A stretch of 64,000 nt of DNA from Wyeomyia smithii. Its lineage: Eukaryota; Arthropoda; Insecta; Diptera; Culicidae. Under the pieces are notes generated by a model. The model ran no database searches, was not told the DNA's origin, and was given only the letters and a program-made list of their open reading frames with translations. The stretch is from positions 196,813,357 through 196,877,356 of the forward strand of contig NC_073695.1 in the NCBI RefSeq assembly GCF_029784165.1, read 5' to 3'. The position numbers and the translations under genes were made by a program. Positions 49,801 through 57,948 of the stretch are shown piece after piece (within the stretch, counting starts at the first letter, position 1; each line of letters starts with the position of its first letter).

Positions 49801-52126
49801 ACACAAATAACATATTTTGATACAATTTGTATTTTCCATATAATTTTGATAACAAAATTAAATCTGAATGAGTTATAATAACAAAACGTGAAATGAGGTA
49901 GTTCTGAAACAAGTCTAACTAATTTTTCGTTTTTATCAAAACCTGTTGTTTCTAACAATGTTTGTTATTATATTGTTCTATATATTATCTCATTTTGTTA
50001 GAAAGCTGATATATTAGTAACAAATTTTAATATGTGTTTCATACTAGTAGAATCATTTCTGTTATAATTTCTGTTATTTTGACAGCTAACGGGACCAAAT
50101 TGAAAACATAGCCTGTAAGGTTTTTCCCGTAACAAACTAACAACTTCTGTTACATTTTTCTTTTTTCTTTCTGATTGTCTTCTAGATTCTGGATGAGGTG
50201 TACTCAGTGTTAAATTACGTTCGAACCACACCAATGTTGGCGCGACCGTTCAAAGTGACGGACGAGCTGTTCGATCTGTCCACGATGGCCATGGAGTATT
50301 TCAAGGAGTACATTGAACCAAACTTACCTGATATTGCATACTTTAGTAAAGATTACAGTAAGTATCAAAGCTCTTTGTTTAAAAAAAAATAATTTAATTT
50401 AATTTGTACCTTCTCCCCAAAATACAGCATCTAGTACAAAACCGTTCGCGACACTGGAGGTTTCCTCCTCGATTCTGTCTCGAGACACATCACACTCGAG
50501 TTCGTCCTCGCCTCCGCAGAGCAACATGGTACTTCGGAAGGGTATCCGCAAAATTAAACAGGGAATGAAAAGGTAAACCCCAACACCAGTGCAAACGTAT
50601 GGCTATCAGGAGTCTTCTTTCTGTGCTGGTCGATTTGACTGTGGAGCAAAATTTATGGTGATTAATTATAGGCTGTAGCAGGTATTGAAGTATTTTGTTT
50701 ATTCGATTAGCATAACGTCGCTAAAAAATGTGAACCGAGCGTTGCAGTTTAGTTTCTCAATTTTTTTTTCGTCATGTATGAGAAAGTTGAAGTATTGCTA
50801 TTTAATTAAAATGAATAGTAAAATTCACAGGTTATAATTAATCACCAAATAGGTAACTGATATAGTCGTTTGACTAATCTATATTCCAATAATGGCTAAA
50901 CATTTTTTTCTTATCTATATCAAATTTTTGCATCAACAGATACAATAATCAATTATCAGTGTTGCGCAGCGAGTTGCGTACCTGCAAGAGGAAAGCAACC
51001 GAGCAGGCAAAGCAAATTGCCGAACAGCAGAAACTGCTTGCCGAACAACAAAAACAAACACTGGAGTATGCAAATCGGCTCGACGAGAACGACAAAAAGA
51101 ACGAGGAGATATCAAGGAAGTTCTCCACTCTGCTACAGGTAAAATATTCGCTTCTTTTCCACTTGTTTGCTTGGTTGTACCAAAAAAAAAAAACTTAAGC
51201 CACTGCACCGTGCAAGAAGCAAACAAACACCAAATTATTTCACGTTATAGCAACGATACTTTCGTTATTGTTCTCTAACTAACGATGATACATAACTTTC
51301 ATTCTAGGAATTAAACAAATGCAAAACTGAACTACAATATTGGCGCTCCAAAAGCCCGGCCACGCCCAATTGCAACGCGTGTGGACAAGCCATCGTACCG
51401 ATGCCAGCAGAGGAACTACAGGCACTGGTCAATCAAGGAGTTCGACCAGAGGAAGTCGGCCTAGCGGTAATCCCCGAGGAACCCACCAATCAGGAAGAAG
51501 AGAATATCGCTATACTAGATCTAGACGCTCAACCAATGTCTCCGTTGACACCTTCAGTGGCTGCGGTAGTAGTAGTAGGGGCTGGTTCCCCCAGAAGTCA
51601 GAAACGCAAATTTGCGGAATGTATCGGAAGTGCCAGCGATGATTTACCGTCTCACTGCAGCAGTGAGCCGGCTTCAGGATCTACTTCTCCCCTTAGCCCG
51701 CCATTTGCATCGGCTCCGTTTGCCTCTCTAGTGGCATCGTATTCGTCGTCGGCTGGATCTTCAGCCCCGCCAACAGGCCCTTCATCATCATCATCATCAA
51801 CAATATCATCATCATCATCATCACCACCGTCATCATCATCTTCGTCAGTTGTTTCAGCACTGCTGTCGCTAGCAATACCCACCTGTTCCCCTCACACAGC
51901 TTCACAAATAAGTCATAATTCCCCGCCAGCCGTTTCTGCCCCAGCAGTAGCTACGGGCACAGTTGCAACGATGGCCGTTGCTGGCAACTTAATCGGTGAT
52001 AGTGTTAATCATAAGAAACCACGGAGAGTACAAAATAAAGCTAGATCACAAACTAATCACAATAATAGTAGTAACGTGACTAACACGAACACAAAAACAA
52101 CTAGAAGTAAACAGTTTGAAAAATAA
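22735..52126 (+). CDS. FBXO28: FBXO28-type F-box protein (5' exon(s) missing), six exons spread over 29 kb
   Basis: Joined exons 22735-22847, 39067-39202, 50186-50357, 50428-50572, 50940-51138 and 51308-52126 give one open frame of 527 residues with consistent phases and GT-AG sites. Order and sequence match vertebrate FBXO28 as I know it: the end of the F-box, then PRRES.RRNH, RLSLL.MTF, CCF.PG, DE.Y.VL.YV and STMAMEYF. A coiled coil follows with Lys/Gln/Glu-rich heptads, and then a long disordered Ser-rich tail. F-box proteins bring substrates to SCF (SKP1-CUL1) ubiquitin ligases. Vertebrate FBXO28 is nuclear and linked to MYC and topoisomerase II-alpha control; the mosquito role is inferred. 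The exon with most of the F-box must lie upstream. The first two visible introns, about 16.2 and 11.0 kb, are full of transposons. Confidence 0.9.
22848..24645. other. FBXO28 intron, first part, no supported gene
   Basis: Intron sequence with several short frames on both strands (22885-23197 minus, 23456-23761 minus, 24165-24506 plus). None has a recognised domain or splice context. Later parts of the same intron without listed elements (24893-25321, 27747-28461, 28881-31312, 36691-37344, 37941-39066) likewise show only AT-rich sequence and microsatellites, including (TC)n at 28892-28908 and (AAT)n at 37087-37110. Confidence 0.5.
24646..24892. mobile_element. Foldback MITE with AT-rich arms
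   Basis: Ends 'ttgggttgttcagctat' and 'gtagctaaacaacccaa' are inverted repeats. The arms continue inward with matching blocks such as 'aaaacgtgattttaaaaaat' against 'attttaaaaaatcacgtttt'. The 247-bp unit folds almost completely on itself and has no coding capacity. It lies within the first large FBXO28 intron. Confidence 0.7.
25322..27746. repeat. Mosquito-type ~2.3-kb dispersed repeat, copy 2
   Basis: Same ends and block order as 5645-7926: gcctttctcctagaaagg at the left, gaaaggctgggtctcac near the right end. It contains at least four recurrences of the 'tctcagagatgg.tggaccgattt' block (25488, 25793, 25973, 26274), more than copy 1, so internal copy number varies between copies. A short direct duplication of 'aacaaaataggtatcaaa' lies at about 26142-26178. 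No intact transposase is present. Confidence 0.75.
28462..28650. mobile_element. hAT-like MITE with 8-bp target duplication
   Basis: Left end caggcccggatttgag and right end ctaaatccggccctg are inverted repeats. The element is flanked by ctccccaa (28454-28461) and ctcctcaa (28651-28658), an 8-bp duplication with one mismatch. CAGGG-type ends plus 8-bp duplications fit the hAT superfamily. The 189-bp body is non-coding and GC-rich. Confidence 0.75.
28690..28880. mobile_element. TA-flanked MITE with CACTGGGGTCG ends
   Basis: Ends 'cactggggtcgttttttacg' and 'gtaaaaagcgaccccagtg' are inverted repeats of about 24 bp flanked by ta on both sides, suggesting a Tc1/mariner-type TA duplication. The body has ccgcgtaaa/tttacgcgg repeats. 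A related fragment with the same acgcgg motif lies at about 28000-28080. Confidence 0.7.
28954..29130 (+). pseudogene. Possible Tc1/mariner transposase N-terminal fragment
   Basis: From ATG 28954 the frame begins MTSKQEALRYTGKN. It then reads a segment with helix-turn-helix character (FSFSVVYNIL) followed by ETDSGRLVKRMGNKGLRS, which resembles the GSGRP-type linker of Tc1/mariner transposases. No catalytic region follows and I see no inverted ends. This is a weak call. Confidence 0.3.
31313..31407 (-). repeat. Unclassified ~95-bp dispersed repeat, copy 2
   Basis: Reverse-complement counterpart of 238-332. Upstream on the minus strand (31420-31860) is a GC-richer stretch with a TATA-like tatataag (about 31702-31709) and several cagcag/gatagc motifs. 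A 77-codon open frame lies on the opposite strand (31461-31694) and has no recognised domain. The whole may be one promoter-bearing repeat unit of unknown class. Confidence 0.55.
33074..34216 (-). pseudogene. RTE-like reverse transcriptase fragment
   Basis: 380 codons open from about 34216 to 33074. RT motifs are visible in order: FIDFKSAYDTIDR, RGLRQGDGLS, the catalytic FGFADDIDI, then VYLGSLV. The C-terminal part reads GHETWTMLVEDQRALAVFE and GRLRWAGHVVRM. It lacks the fingers and linker, so it starts abruptly at the deletion junction. The domain itself keeps its aspartates and is one of the better-preserved coding stretches in the window. Confidence 0.85.
34240..34848 (-). pseudogene. RTE-like AP-endonuclease fragment
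   Basis: Minus-strand frame from 34848 (GTG- or ATG-proximal) contains LGTWNCKSL, VVALQELCW and FFNYSIINVHCPHEG, the Asn, Glu and His regions of the endonuclease fold. After DSCPRRDVK near 34280 the frame departs from the family, where a GDLNA-type motif would be expected. The rest of the domain is deleted and joined to the RT. Confidence 0.8.
36360..36511. repeat. Small hairpin MITE
   Basis: The ends 'gaaaccgatc' and 'gatcggtttc', with internal 'agatacaataagatgtcaa' and its exact reverse complement, form a near-complete hairpin of 152 bp. It lies between the inner and outer arms of the 4.6-kb foldback element. A partial match (aataagatgtcaa) occurs at about 31287. Confidence 0.65.
37345..37940. 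repeat. Tandem duplication, 298-bp unit, two nearly identical copies
   Basis: Copy A 37345-37642 and copy B 37643-37940 differ at only about one position I can find (ctaaatttaagc versus ctaaattttagc). The near-identity indicates a recent duplication within the FBXO28 intron. Part of the unit ('gaagcataccacaata...ctact...ggtcgcagtggttc') also has a diverged relative at about 9850-9950, so the unit contains a dispersed repeat. Confidence 0.9.
38112..38230 (+). repeat. Possible tRNA-derived SINE fragment
   Basis: An A-box-like 'tggtgcgtagtgg' (38117-38129) and a B-box-like 'tgttcgaatcg' (38216-38226) are present. Their spacing is longer than in a tRNA and no cloverleaf forms. This would fit a degraded SINE head; boundaries are uncertain. 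Confidence 0.3.
39067..39202 (+). CDS. FBXO28: FBXO28 exon: RRESxRRNH / RLSLLxMTF segment
   Basis: Acceptor 'ttctattttcgacag' ends at 39066. The first base completes the Arg split from the previous exon. The frame reads RESARRNHPL, then CDILETCSMRLSLLQMTF and HCCFFPGG, ending at donor GGG|gtaagt in phase 0. Each block has a direct counterpart in the vertebrate protein, including the conserved CCF-PG. The larger open frame around it (39011-39268) extends into intron at both ends. Confidence 0.92.
39203..42025. other. FBXO28 intron, second large intron, unique part
   Basis: No convincing gene. The longest open frame (39622-40050, minus, 142 codons) shows no domain or splice context, and the frame at 40413-40649 (+) is similar. 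The sequence is locally less AT-rich at 39700-40000. Confidence 0.45.
42026..42984. mobile_element. TIR element, ~0.96 kb, non-coding
   Basis: The ends are 30-bp inverted repeats: left 'tatgtagggaaaagtaggta...agacggaca' at 42026 and right tgtccgtctttacc...ctacata ending 42984, with one or two mismatches. Internal copies of related words ('gggaaagacggacacttggg', 'tgtccatctttccctacc') lie at 42238 and 42562, so the ends are partly repeated inside. No transposase frame is seen, so it is likely non-autonomous. Confidence 0.8.
43950..44400 (-). pseudogene. Decayed transposase C-terminal half of the outer element
   Basis: The minus strand carries KFAKKVMVWQAICSCG, then frame-shifted FWPDLALCHYSKDS, then PKHLKPPNATELRP and RPIEQYWAIMKQALRKHPK ending at a TGA near 43994. 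One extra base near 44050 separates ELRP from PIEQYW. It is homologous to, but clearly diverged from, the inner transposase. Confidence 0.75.
44421..45722 (-). mobile_element. ITmD37E-like Tc1/mariner transposon, copy 2 (full length)
   Basis: TA-flanked inverted ends identical in layout to copy 1 ('tagactgttccgaaaattat' left, 'ataattatcggaacggtcta' right) enclose a 1.30-kb element with one uninterrupted transposase ORF. It is inserted at a TA inside the older element above. Similarity to copy 1 is high along the full length, apart from copy-1 deletions. Confidence 0.93.
44535..45575 (-). CDS. ITmD37E-type transposase, 346 aa, open but with Asp-to-Asn at second catalytic position
   Basis: ATG at 45575, stop at 44535. 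The N-terminal helix-turn-helix (residues ~8-120) includes KRIVHKWG...IRKLAREEGIS and the RRGRKPGP linker. The catalytic core has MDDETY (first Asp), FWPNLASCHYSKD where the family has FWPD, and RPIETFWALTK (Glu). The spacing from that Asn to Glu is 37 residues, which defines the DD37E group. Tc1/mariner enzymes cut and paste at TA using three acidic residues, so the Asn probably disables catalysis although the frame is open. Alternatively the family might tolerate it, which is unlikely. Confidence 0.9.
   Translation of the reverse strand: MKMRGLSSEQRKRIVHKWGTVSGLSIRKLAREEGISVGAVQTMLQKYCEECRFTDAPRRGRKPGPVDPIMDKKVKEYNKRHPSVSVGDVARKLGTSASNVMRAKGRMGLQTRRKQKQPKRNPKQAESVKPRSRKLYDKLLTKKMGCVIMDDETYIKLDYKTLPGPQFYTSPKGNDVPGPVKAINTEKFGKKVMVWQAICECGKISRPFITNETINGKIYVKECLQKRLLPMVKQHNNPPIFWPNLASCHYSKDALGWYKTNNVTCVPKEMNPPNCPEIRPIETFWALTKAKLRKYVKPADNVEKFKKDWLKVVKMVGEHTVQKLMSSVKRKFRELAYPTENNPNLN
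46240..47592 (-). pseudogene. Ty3/gypsy pol remnant: RT, RNase H and integrase pieces
   Basis: Read on the minus strand, pieces appear in pol order but in several frames. RT: DEATSKLLVVNTHRGICKVN near 47590, then FLRTVNYYGKFMPNM and IVAADASS (47415-47191). RNase H end: YSANRFQLWVLMLLMYDFTI and FDHVDVL (about 47060-46960). Integrase: PWERVHVDYAG near 46690, then GIEHTTTVPFHPQAEQFVDT and RIRTNLELFRPP (46480-46254). Internal deletions remove the catalytic RT box. A GGGGCC-ended MITE fragment is inserted at about 46780-46857. No LTR was identified here. Confidence 0.82.
47593..49700 (-). mobile_element. R1-clade non-LTR retrotransposon, head portion only
   Basis: Minus strand: a probable 5' UTR (49060-49700), ORF1 (49059-47705), then the first ~35 codons of ORF2 (from about 47702; TQLNLNHCFAAQQLL and ADPYR are the start of an R1-type endonuclease). 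The element stops at about 47592 against gypsy pol sequence. Keeping the head and losing the tail is the reverse of usual 5' truncation. Composition is clearly GC-richer than the flanking intron. Confidence 0.82.
47705..49059 (-). pseudogene. R1-clade ORF1 (gag-like, three zinc knuckles), one stop and one frameshift
   Basis: ATG at 49059 begins MSSQQKKETGAEG. TAG at 48976-48978 interrupts, and the frame resumes through STPDISIDGPLLVKAVGR, a coiled-coil-like segment and a basic linker. A frameshift between 48142 and 48112 moves it to the frame with VRALTSEVTLQLKNLDEITE. The C-terminus has three CCHC knuckles: CFRCFEGGHKSWTC, CRRCGGAGHKAKNC, and CMVCSRKRNAKHFMGGPRC. The ORF1 end and ORF2 start are within a few bases of each other, as usual for R1-like elements. 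Confidence 0.85.
50186..52126 (+). CDS. FBXO28: FBXO28 3' exons: conserved STMAMEYF block, coiled coil, Ser-rich tail
   Basis: Four exons: 50186-50357, 50428-50572, 50940-51138 and 51308-52126. The first reads ILDEVYSVLNYV and LFDLSTMAMEYFKEYIEP. The second is Ser-rich and ends VLRKGIRKIKQGMKR. The third is a coiled coil with repeated AEQQK units. The last begins ELNKCKTELQYWRS, carries a CNACG pair, and continues into a low-complexity Ser/Ala/Pro tail with a (TCA/TCG)n-encoded poly-Ser run (about 51782-51850). The stop is TAA at 52124-52126. The vertebrate protein is shorter after the coiled coil; the tail looks insect-specific. Confidence 0.9.
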
Positions 52127-55100
52127 ATTTATGTCCAGTTGATCTGAGCAATGGGAGGCGAAACAAATAGAGCATCTAACCAATTCCCGTGAAATGGATG
52201 AATTTAATAGAATAACAATTTTTAGTTAATTTAGATTTTTCATCTTCATCAAGCTTTAATGTTTAATTGATGTTTTCTAACTTTTTTTTTACTTTCAACG
52301 TACTATTGTTATGTGGCTTAATTCTTTCTGGTTTGGAACACAATAATTAGCAGCAAACTGAACTAACTTGACACGCGTAGTAATACTCGATACCCACTAT
52401 TCCCGTATGTTATGGTTTCTCAGAACCTGAAATAATTACTGCTAACATAAATGTGATGTCATAATTTCTAAACAGAACATTAACTAACAGCACTTGAGCA
52501 CAATAGCACCCAACACCAAACAGAAATCAATACAATAAACTAAAGTATTGGCGGAATAAGAATCATTAATAGTACGTCATCTCTCTCATTCACTCACACA
52601 GATAACTTATCCATAGTTGGACAGTTTACGTCTAACAATGAAATAAAATAGCAAAAAAAAACATATTTGTGTCGCAATAGTACTATTTTAAATGAAATAT
52701 TTGTACCAGTAGTTAAAATCCACAAGCATACAAAAACACACACACACACACATACATATATACAAGTTCGGTTTTAACTATCATGCACAATAAAAATGGT
52801 GTTGGATGATCTCGAGTTACAACGGCTTTGAATGCTTTTCGGGTTTCTCTGTATCCCCCTCAAAAGGATCTAAATAGCGGTTTCGATAGTGGTTTTTGAC
52901 TTGGTTTGGTTATCCTTCACTTGATAAATTTTAACAATATTATTTCACAACGTTGCAGCGTTAATAGGGACAAAATGAAGGCAATGAAAGATTAATTTTT
53001 GATAATGTATCGGAATCTTTGCGATACTATTAATGATAGGTAACTCTGAAGTCGACACTAAGAGATAGAGATGATCACTTCATTCACTCATTTCGCATTA
53101 CAAACTTTTCAAAATTAAATTGAGATTCAGTTTCTTGCATGGATTTTTTACTTCAATTTAGCTTTTTGTGAGACGAAAGTATGTTTTGAATATAATTTTA
53201 CGATTGTGATCGTAATATCTTCTCCCTGGTACCTATTCCGGTGACCACTCCAGAGATTTCACTACTCGAATCCACACTTTCACAAATTGAATGCATCCAT
53301 GGATGTCTGTTTCACATTTTTTTCATTTACGTACAGAAAATGCTCTGATCATTTTAGTTTTTTTCTCAAAATATTATTTGAAAGTTGAAATTAAATACAA
53401 CATAAAAAAACCAGTTTATGCTTAATTAACAAATGCAAAGGAAGATTTATGTAACTAGCAATGTAAATAAATCTTTAAATTCATAATAAAATTACTGAAT
53501 GGATGGTAAAAGCTGTGCTGAAGATTAAGTATAATATTGCATCAATTAAAGCCGATTACAATTATAAAAATATTCGACACACATGCAAATGCATCAGAAC
53601 TAAATACTCAGCAATGAGAACGGCATACATCCGAAAAATTACACAAAATTTAGGAATACGATGATAAAAAAAAGTAAAAATGTAGTAGACTTTTTCTCTT
53701 ATATATACAATATATATACAACAAATAACTAATTATTATTTTTGTAGTAGATGCTAGTTTTGTAAGACAATTTACCGTGGATCGTGTTACGACGAAGGGC
53801 GATTTGTGGTATCCTACATCCTCGCGTAAGAAAAAGACAACCGCTGACGCTATGGCAAACGCCCGGCTTCATACGTAATTCGCCACGCTCCGTCAACTCT
53901 CATCTTATTGTGGTAGTGATATCTCCGTAAAATTTCCTACTCTACTAGAGACTATGAGGAAAATCATAAAAGCTGAACATGTGTGGATCAAACAGAATAA
54001 AAGAAGAAAAAAAACAAATAAAACACATACACGCGTAAATTAAGGCATATTAGGTTGATTTTAAATAATTAGAAAAAAAAGACGACTTAATTATGAGGCA
54101 AAATGAAAATATCCTTTAAATTTCAAGTGCAGGGATACGGAAATCAAAACATTCAACATACATGAATACGCAAGAAGAACACAAGTAACAAATCTGGTAG
54201 TCGAGAACCAAAAAAAAAATTGATCAGATTTCGGCTCTTTTCTATAAAACAACTAGTTTTCTCTGGAAACAGTTTCAAACCAAAAAAATCAAAGGAAGCA
54301 GCGCAGAGTTTTCATACAATAATTGAGTTAGGAACTGCAAAAGTTAATTATAAACAAAAAACAATTAAGTAGAATGTGATAGAGGACACAACCAAAAATC
54401 CAGTCACTCTCGCATACACACACTCACACACTAACGCTAAAATATATGACATTAGCGTGTTTTAACGTTACTTCTTAGTCGTTTCAGTTTCTAGTTTCTT
54501 TCGGTACCCTCCCTTTTTGATATATGTGAAAAAAAAAGAAAACAACGCAACACAAAGTGTATCTCTTAATGATCCCATTTCTGTCTGTTAGGACCAACGG
54601 TATCGCAAAACTTCCACCATTTTATTGTGGCTTACGTCTGCCGTGATTCACCATAGCTGTAGGCTTACTCTGTCAAATGTAGTGGCTGCGGTTACTTGAA
54701 GACAAGCAATAGTGAATCACGCATGACAGCAGGATGAATGATTGGCGCTTGGGACACCGCACCAATCGCTAGGGTGGAAAACGATGAATTTTAAAACCCA
54801 TCTCTGTTAACCTTGAAGCAAAATAGATATTTTTAGAAGTTTTCTTCTGTATTTCTCGTTGCACAAGAGTAAGAATATATTATTAACCAATGAAGACAAA
54901 ACAAGCAAACAATTGCTAGAATGCAAAACATCATTCAGAAGCCAATAAAAAATCCTGAGGTGAAAACAATGAGGAAAACATGTTCGCTTCCTAGCTTTGT
55001 TGTATATGAAAATGTGAGAAAGTTTTGAAAATTTTTATAGTTTTATTTTTTTTATATTTGTTTAGAGTTGCTTAATAATTTTGTGAAAGTCGGAGTCTCC

Positions 55101-55534
55101 CCAGCTTAAATCGGAACAATAGACAATTACAGCCCCTGAAAAACTGACAGGGTGCGTACCCTTAAACACCTGTCAAATCGAAATTACAACTTTACATAAC
55201 AACGGACGCCGCTTGGTTAACGCATGCGTCGAATTTTTCTGACAGTTTCAAACATGTTAGCGTCGTGAAATAGAACTCAGCTGATAGTCTGCGACATGGT
55301 TTTTAGCGTGCAAAACATGCGCATTCTGATTGCGCAAGGAAAAAGCCACTAGTTTTTAGTTTTGACGCATGCGTCTCTCGTCTGTATGTCTGAATTTTAT
55401 GAATGAGCTAGTCGTGATACGTACTGTCAATTTGACGTGGCGTTTACATTCCACTTCAATTGGAAAACCGAACGTTCGCTGTTAGCAATTGGATCTACGA
55501 CTCAATCCGGCACCTTGCTTTTATTTTACTACTA
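52127..55534. other. FBXO28 3' region and intergenic spacer
   Basis: Very AT-rich with no protein-coding frames. Candidate poly(A) signals AATAAA occur at 52123 (overlapping the stop), 52534, 52642 and 52789, with more at about 53463-53490. The FBXO28 3' UTR therefore probably ends within the first ~0.7 kb but could run further. A (CA)n run lies at 52735-52752. The SmydA gene begins at 55535, so the spacer is at most about 3.4 kb. Confidence 0.55.
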
Positions 55535-57843
55535 ATGGCGGGATTCAGCGAAAATTTTCAGGTTTTGGAAACCGCAGAATCCGAACGGTAAGTTAAAATA
55601 AAGGTTGCACTATTACTTTAATGAGATCGAACAGTGCTAGTTCACACGTAACTCATGCAGATAAATCTATTATTGACTTGAGCCAATGGTTCACTGGCAC
55701 TTGACTTATTTTTGGCTTTTTTCAGATATGTTGTTGCTAAACGTAATATCGCTAGCGGAGAGCAGATCCTCATGGAAGAGGCCTACGTTACTGGACCGTA
55801 TTACGATGCAGATATTAGTTGTTTAAATTGCTTCAAGGAGTCCTGCTGTACATGCAGGTAACGAAGCTCTATGGTAATTTTTGCGCTAATCATTCATTGA
55901 TTTATGCTTATAATTAGCAAATGCAGCAAAGCTCCACTTTGCTATGATTGTAGTAGTCACAACGCAGACGAGTGTGATTTCTACCGAGAATCTAGCCTAG
56001 ACAAGAATTTTTTATACAATCACTTCAACGTCATCACCCCGGTTCGGTGCCTGCTGCTGTATGGAACAAATCGAGAACGCTACGACGAAGTTATGCGTAT
56101 GGAATCCCATTTAGAGGAGCGTCGTGGAACCGAAATTTGGGACATTCACGAAAAATATGTCGTTAAACCACTACTAGACAGTGGAGCTTTCGACAACTTC
56201 CATAACTTGGAAGTAACTGGAGAACTAATCCAACGGATTTGTGGGATTTTAGACGTGAATACGTTCGAAATACGTGGGAACGAAGATAGCCCAGGAATGA
56301 CTATGAGCAACCTAGCGCGAGGATTGTTTCCAAAAACCGCACTGATGACACACAGCTGTGTACCCAATACGCTTCTGTCGATCGATGGGTACGCAAATGC
56401 TCGTGTCTATACATCCGTACCAGTCAAAATGGGCGAAGTACTGCACAATAGTTACACCAGAAACCTGCTCGTAGGTGAACTATTCATAGCAAAAGTTGTG
56501 TATTGCTGAAAATTCTATTCTTCGCAGGGAACGTACGATCGTCAGACTCAGCTGATAGAGGGAAGACATTTTACATGCTCTTGCAAACGGTGTACCGATC
56601 CGACCGAGCTGGGTACACATTTGAGCTCCATACGATGCACATCATGCACTGATGGACTCTGTTCGTTTCACACTGACAAGTAAACTATCCTATCATATTG
56701 TATATGTATGGCTACCAAATGCTAATTATTCTATCGTTTTTCAGTCCCAGGTGGGAGTGCAACAATTGTCACCACCTGCTCAAACGGGAGTATGTCAACG
56801 AAGTGATGTGTGCAGCTCGCAGCGAAATCCTTGCATGCCGTAAGCTTTGCTTATACATACTTAATTGCGTTTGATATTCTTTATTCGTAACACTTTCACC
56901 GGACGAAGATTTTTTACGAAATTCACTGCGAAAGCTTAGGCTTCAAACGCTTTTTCATAAATTTGTTTTTATTGCTAGCATATTGATCAAAGTGCGGTGC
57001 GTCTCCATCGCTTGAAAACAGATGCAGGCGCATGGTCAATTGTGACTGATCAAATTTGATTGGGGCACGTACTTCAATAGAACCGATGTAGCTAGAAAAA
57101 ATCTGGTATTTAACCCGTTAATTTCACAAGAGATTATGTTTGATGTTATTTTTTTCATTTGCTACCGCAAATCAACAATTTATGTTAAGTATGTTCGAAT
57201 ATCCATTTACAGCACCGGAAATTCGCGACCTCGAGAAGGTAATTAGTAAACATTCGAAAACACTAAACCCCCAACACTCGTTGGTGCTGGAGGCAAAGCA
57301 AAATCTAGCCGGCGAGCTGCGCAGTGTTTGCATGTCACTGGAGCCGCCCCATGTGCCGAAGCAAATTCTCAAGCGGAAAATAGAGCTGTGTGAGGAGATT
57401 CTGGGCGTTGTGCGTGTCCTGGAACCGGGAATTTCTCGGATGGTTGGAATCGCCCTGTACGAGCACCATGTGGCACTGGTTGAACTGTCGCGGCGCAATT
57501 TCGATACAACGGAATTCAAATCGCACGAGTTGCTGGTTTGTTACAGTGACAACAATTTTACTTTACCGAGTTTTTGATAGTTCTATTTTAGGACAATCTA
57601 CTGAAAGCGGAAAACGATTTGAAACAAGCAGTCAGCATGCTATTATTCGAACACGTTTCCACGCCTGAGGGCCAACTTGCAAAAAGAGCTATGCGGGAGT
57701 TGAAAGATTTACGGGAAGATATTGCGGAGGTACGAGCGATGATAGAGGATGAACATTTGGAGAAGCAAGATCAGGGTCATAATCGGAAAAGTAACACGGC
57801 GAGTAACGGATGCAGAACGAAGAAATTTGGAAAACGTCGATAA
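55535..57843 (+). CDS. SmydA: SmydA-type SET/MYND-domain protein, 519 aa, seven exons
   Basis: Exons: 55535-55587, 55726-55857, 55918-56470, 56528-56679, 56745-56839, 57213-57535, 57592-57843; GT-AG sites and phases all agree. After an N-terminal ERYVVAKRNIASGE...EEAYVTGP block (~18-45), a zinc-binding segment CLNCFKESCCTCSKCSKAPL with later H and C (~50-85) splits the SET domain. The SET core motif reads LMTHSCVPNT (~204-213), followed by VPVKMGEVLHNSYT. The post-SET cysteines are in HFTCSCKRCTDPTELGTHLS. The C-terminal helical region ends near EGQLAKRAMRELKDL. Arthropod SmydA proteins belong to the SMYD lysine-methyltransferase family; targets are mostly unknown. The usual Asn of NHSC is Thr here. 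It lies downstream of FBXO28 on the same strand but is not an operon. Confidence 0.93.
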
Positions 57844-57948
57844 AGATACTTAAAATATTATTTTTATTCTGTCGAAAAATTCCACCACGAATTATTATTA
57901 TTATTACTTTAGAACAAACCTTTGAAACAGTACTACATAATATTTTAA

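Noticed and set aside
51652..51882. Asp-rich minus-strand frame
   Set aside because: Antisense of the poly-Ser coding tract in the last FBXO28 exon.
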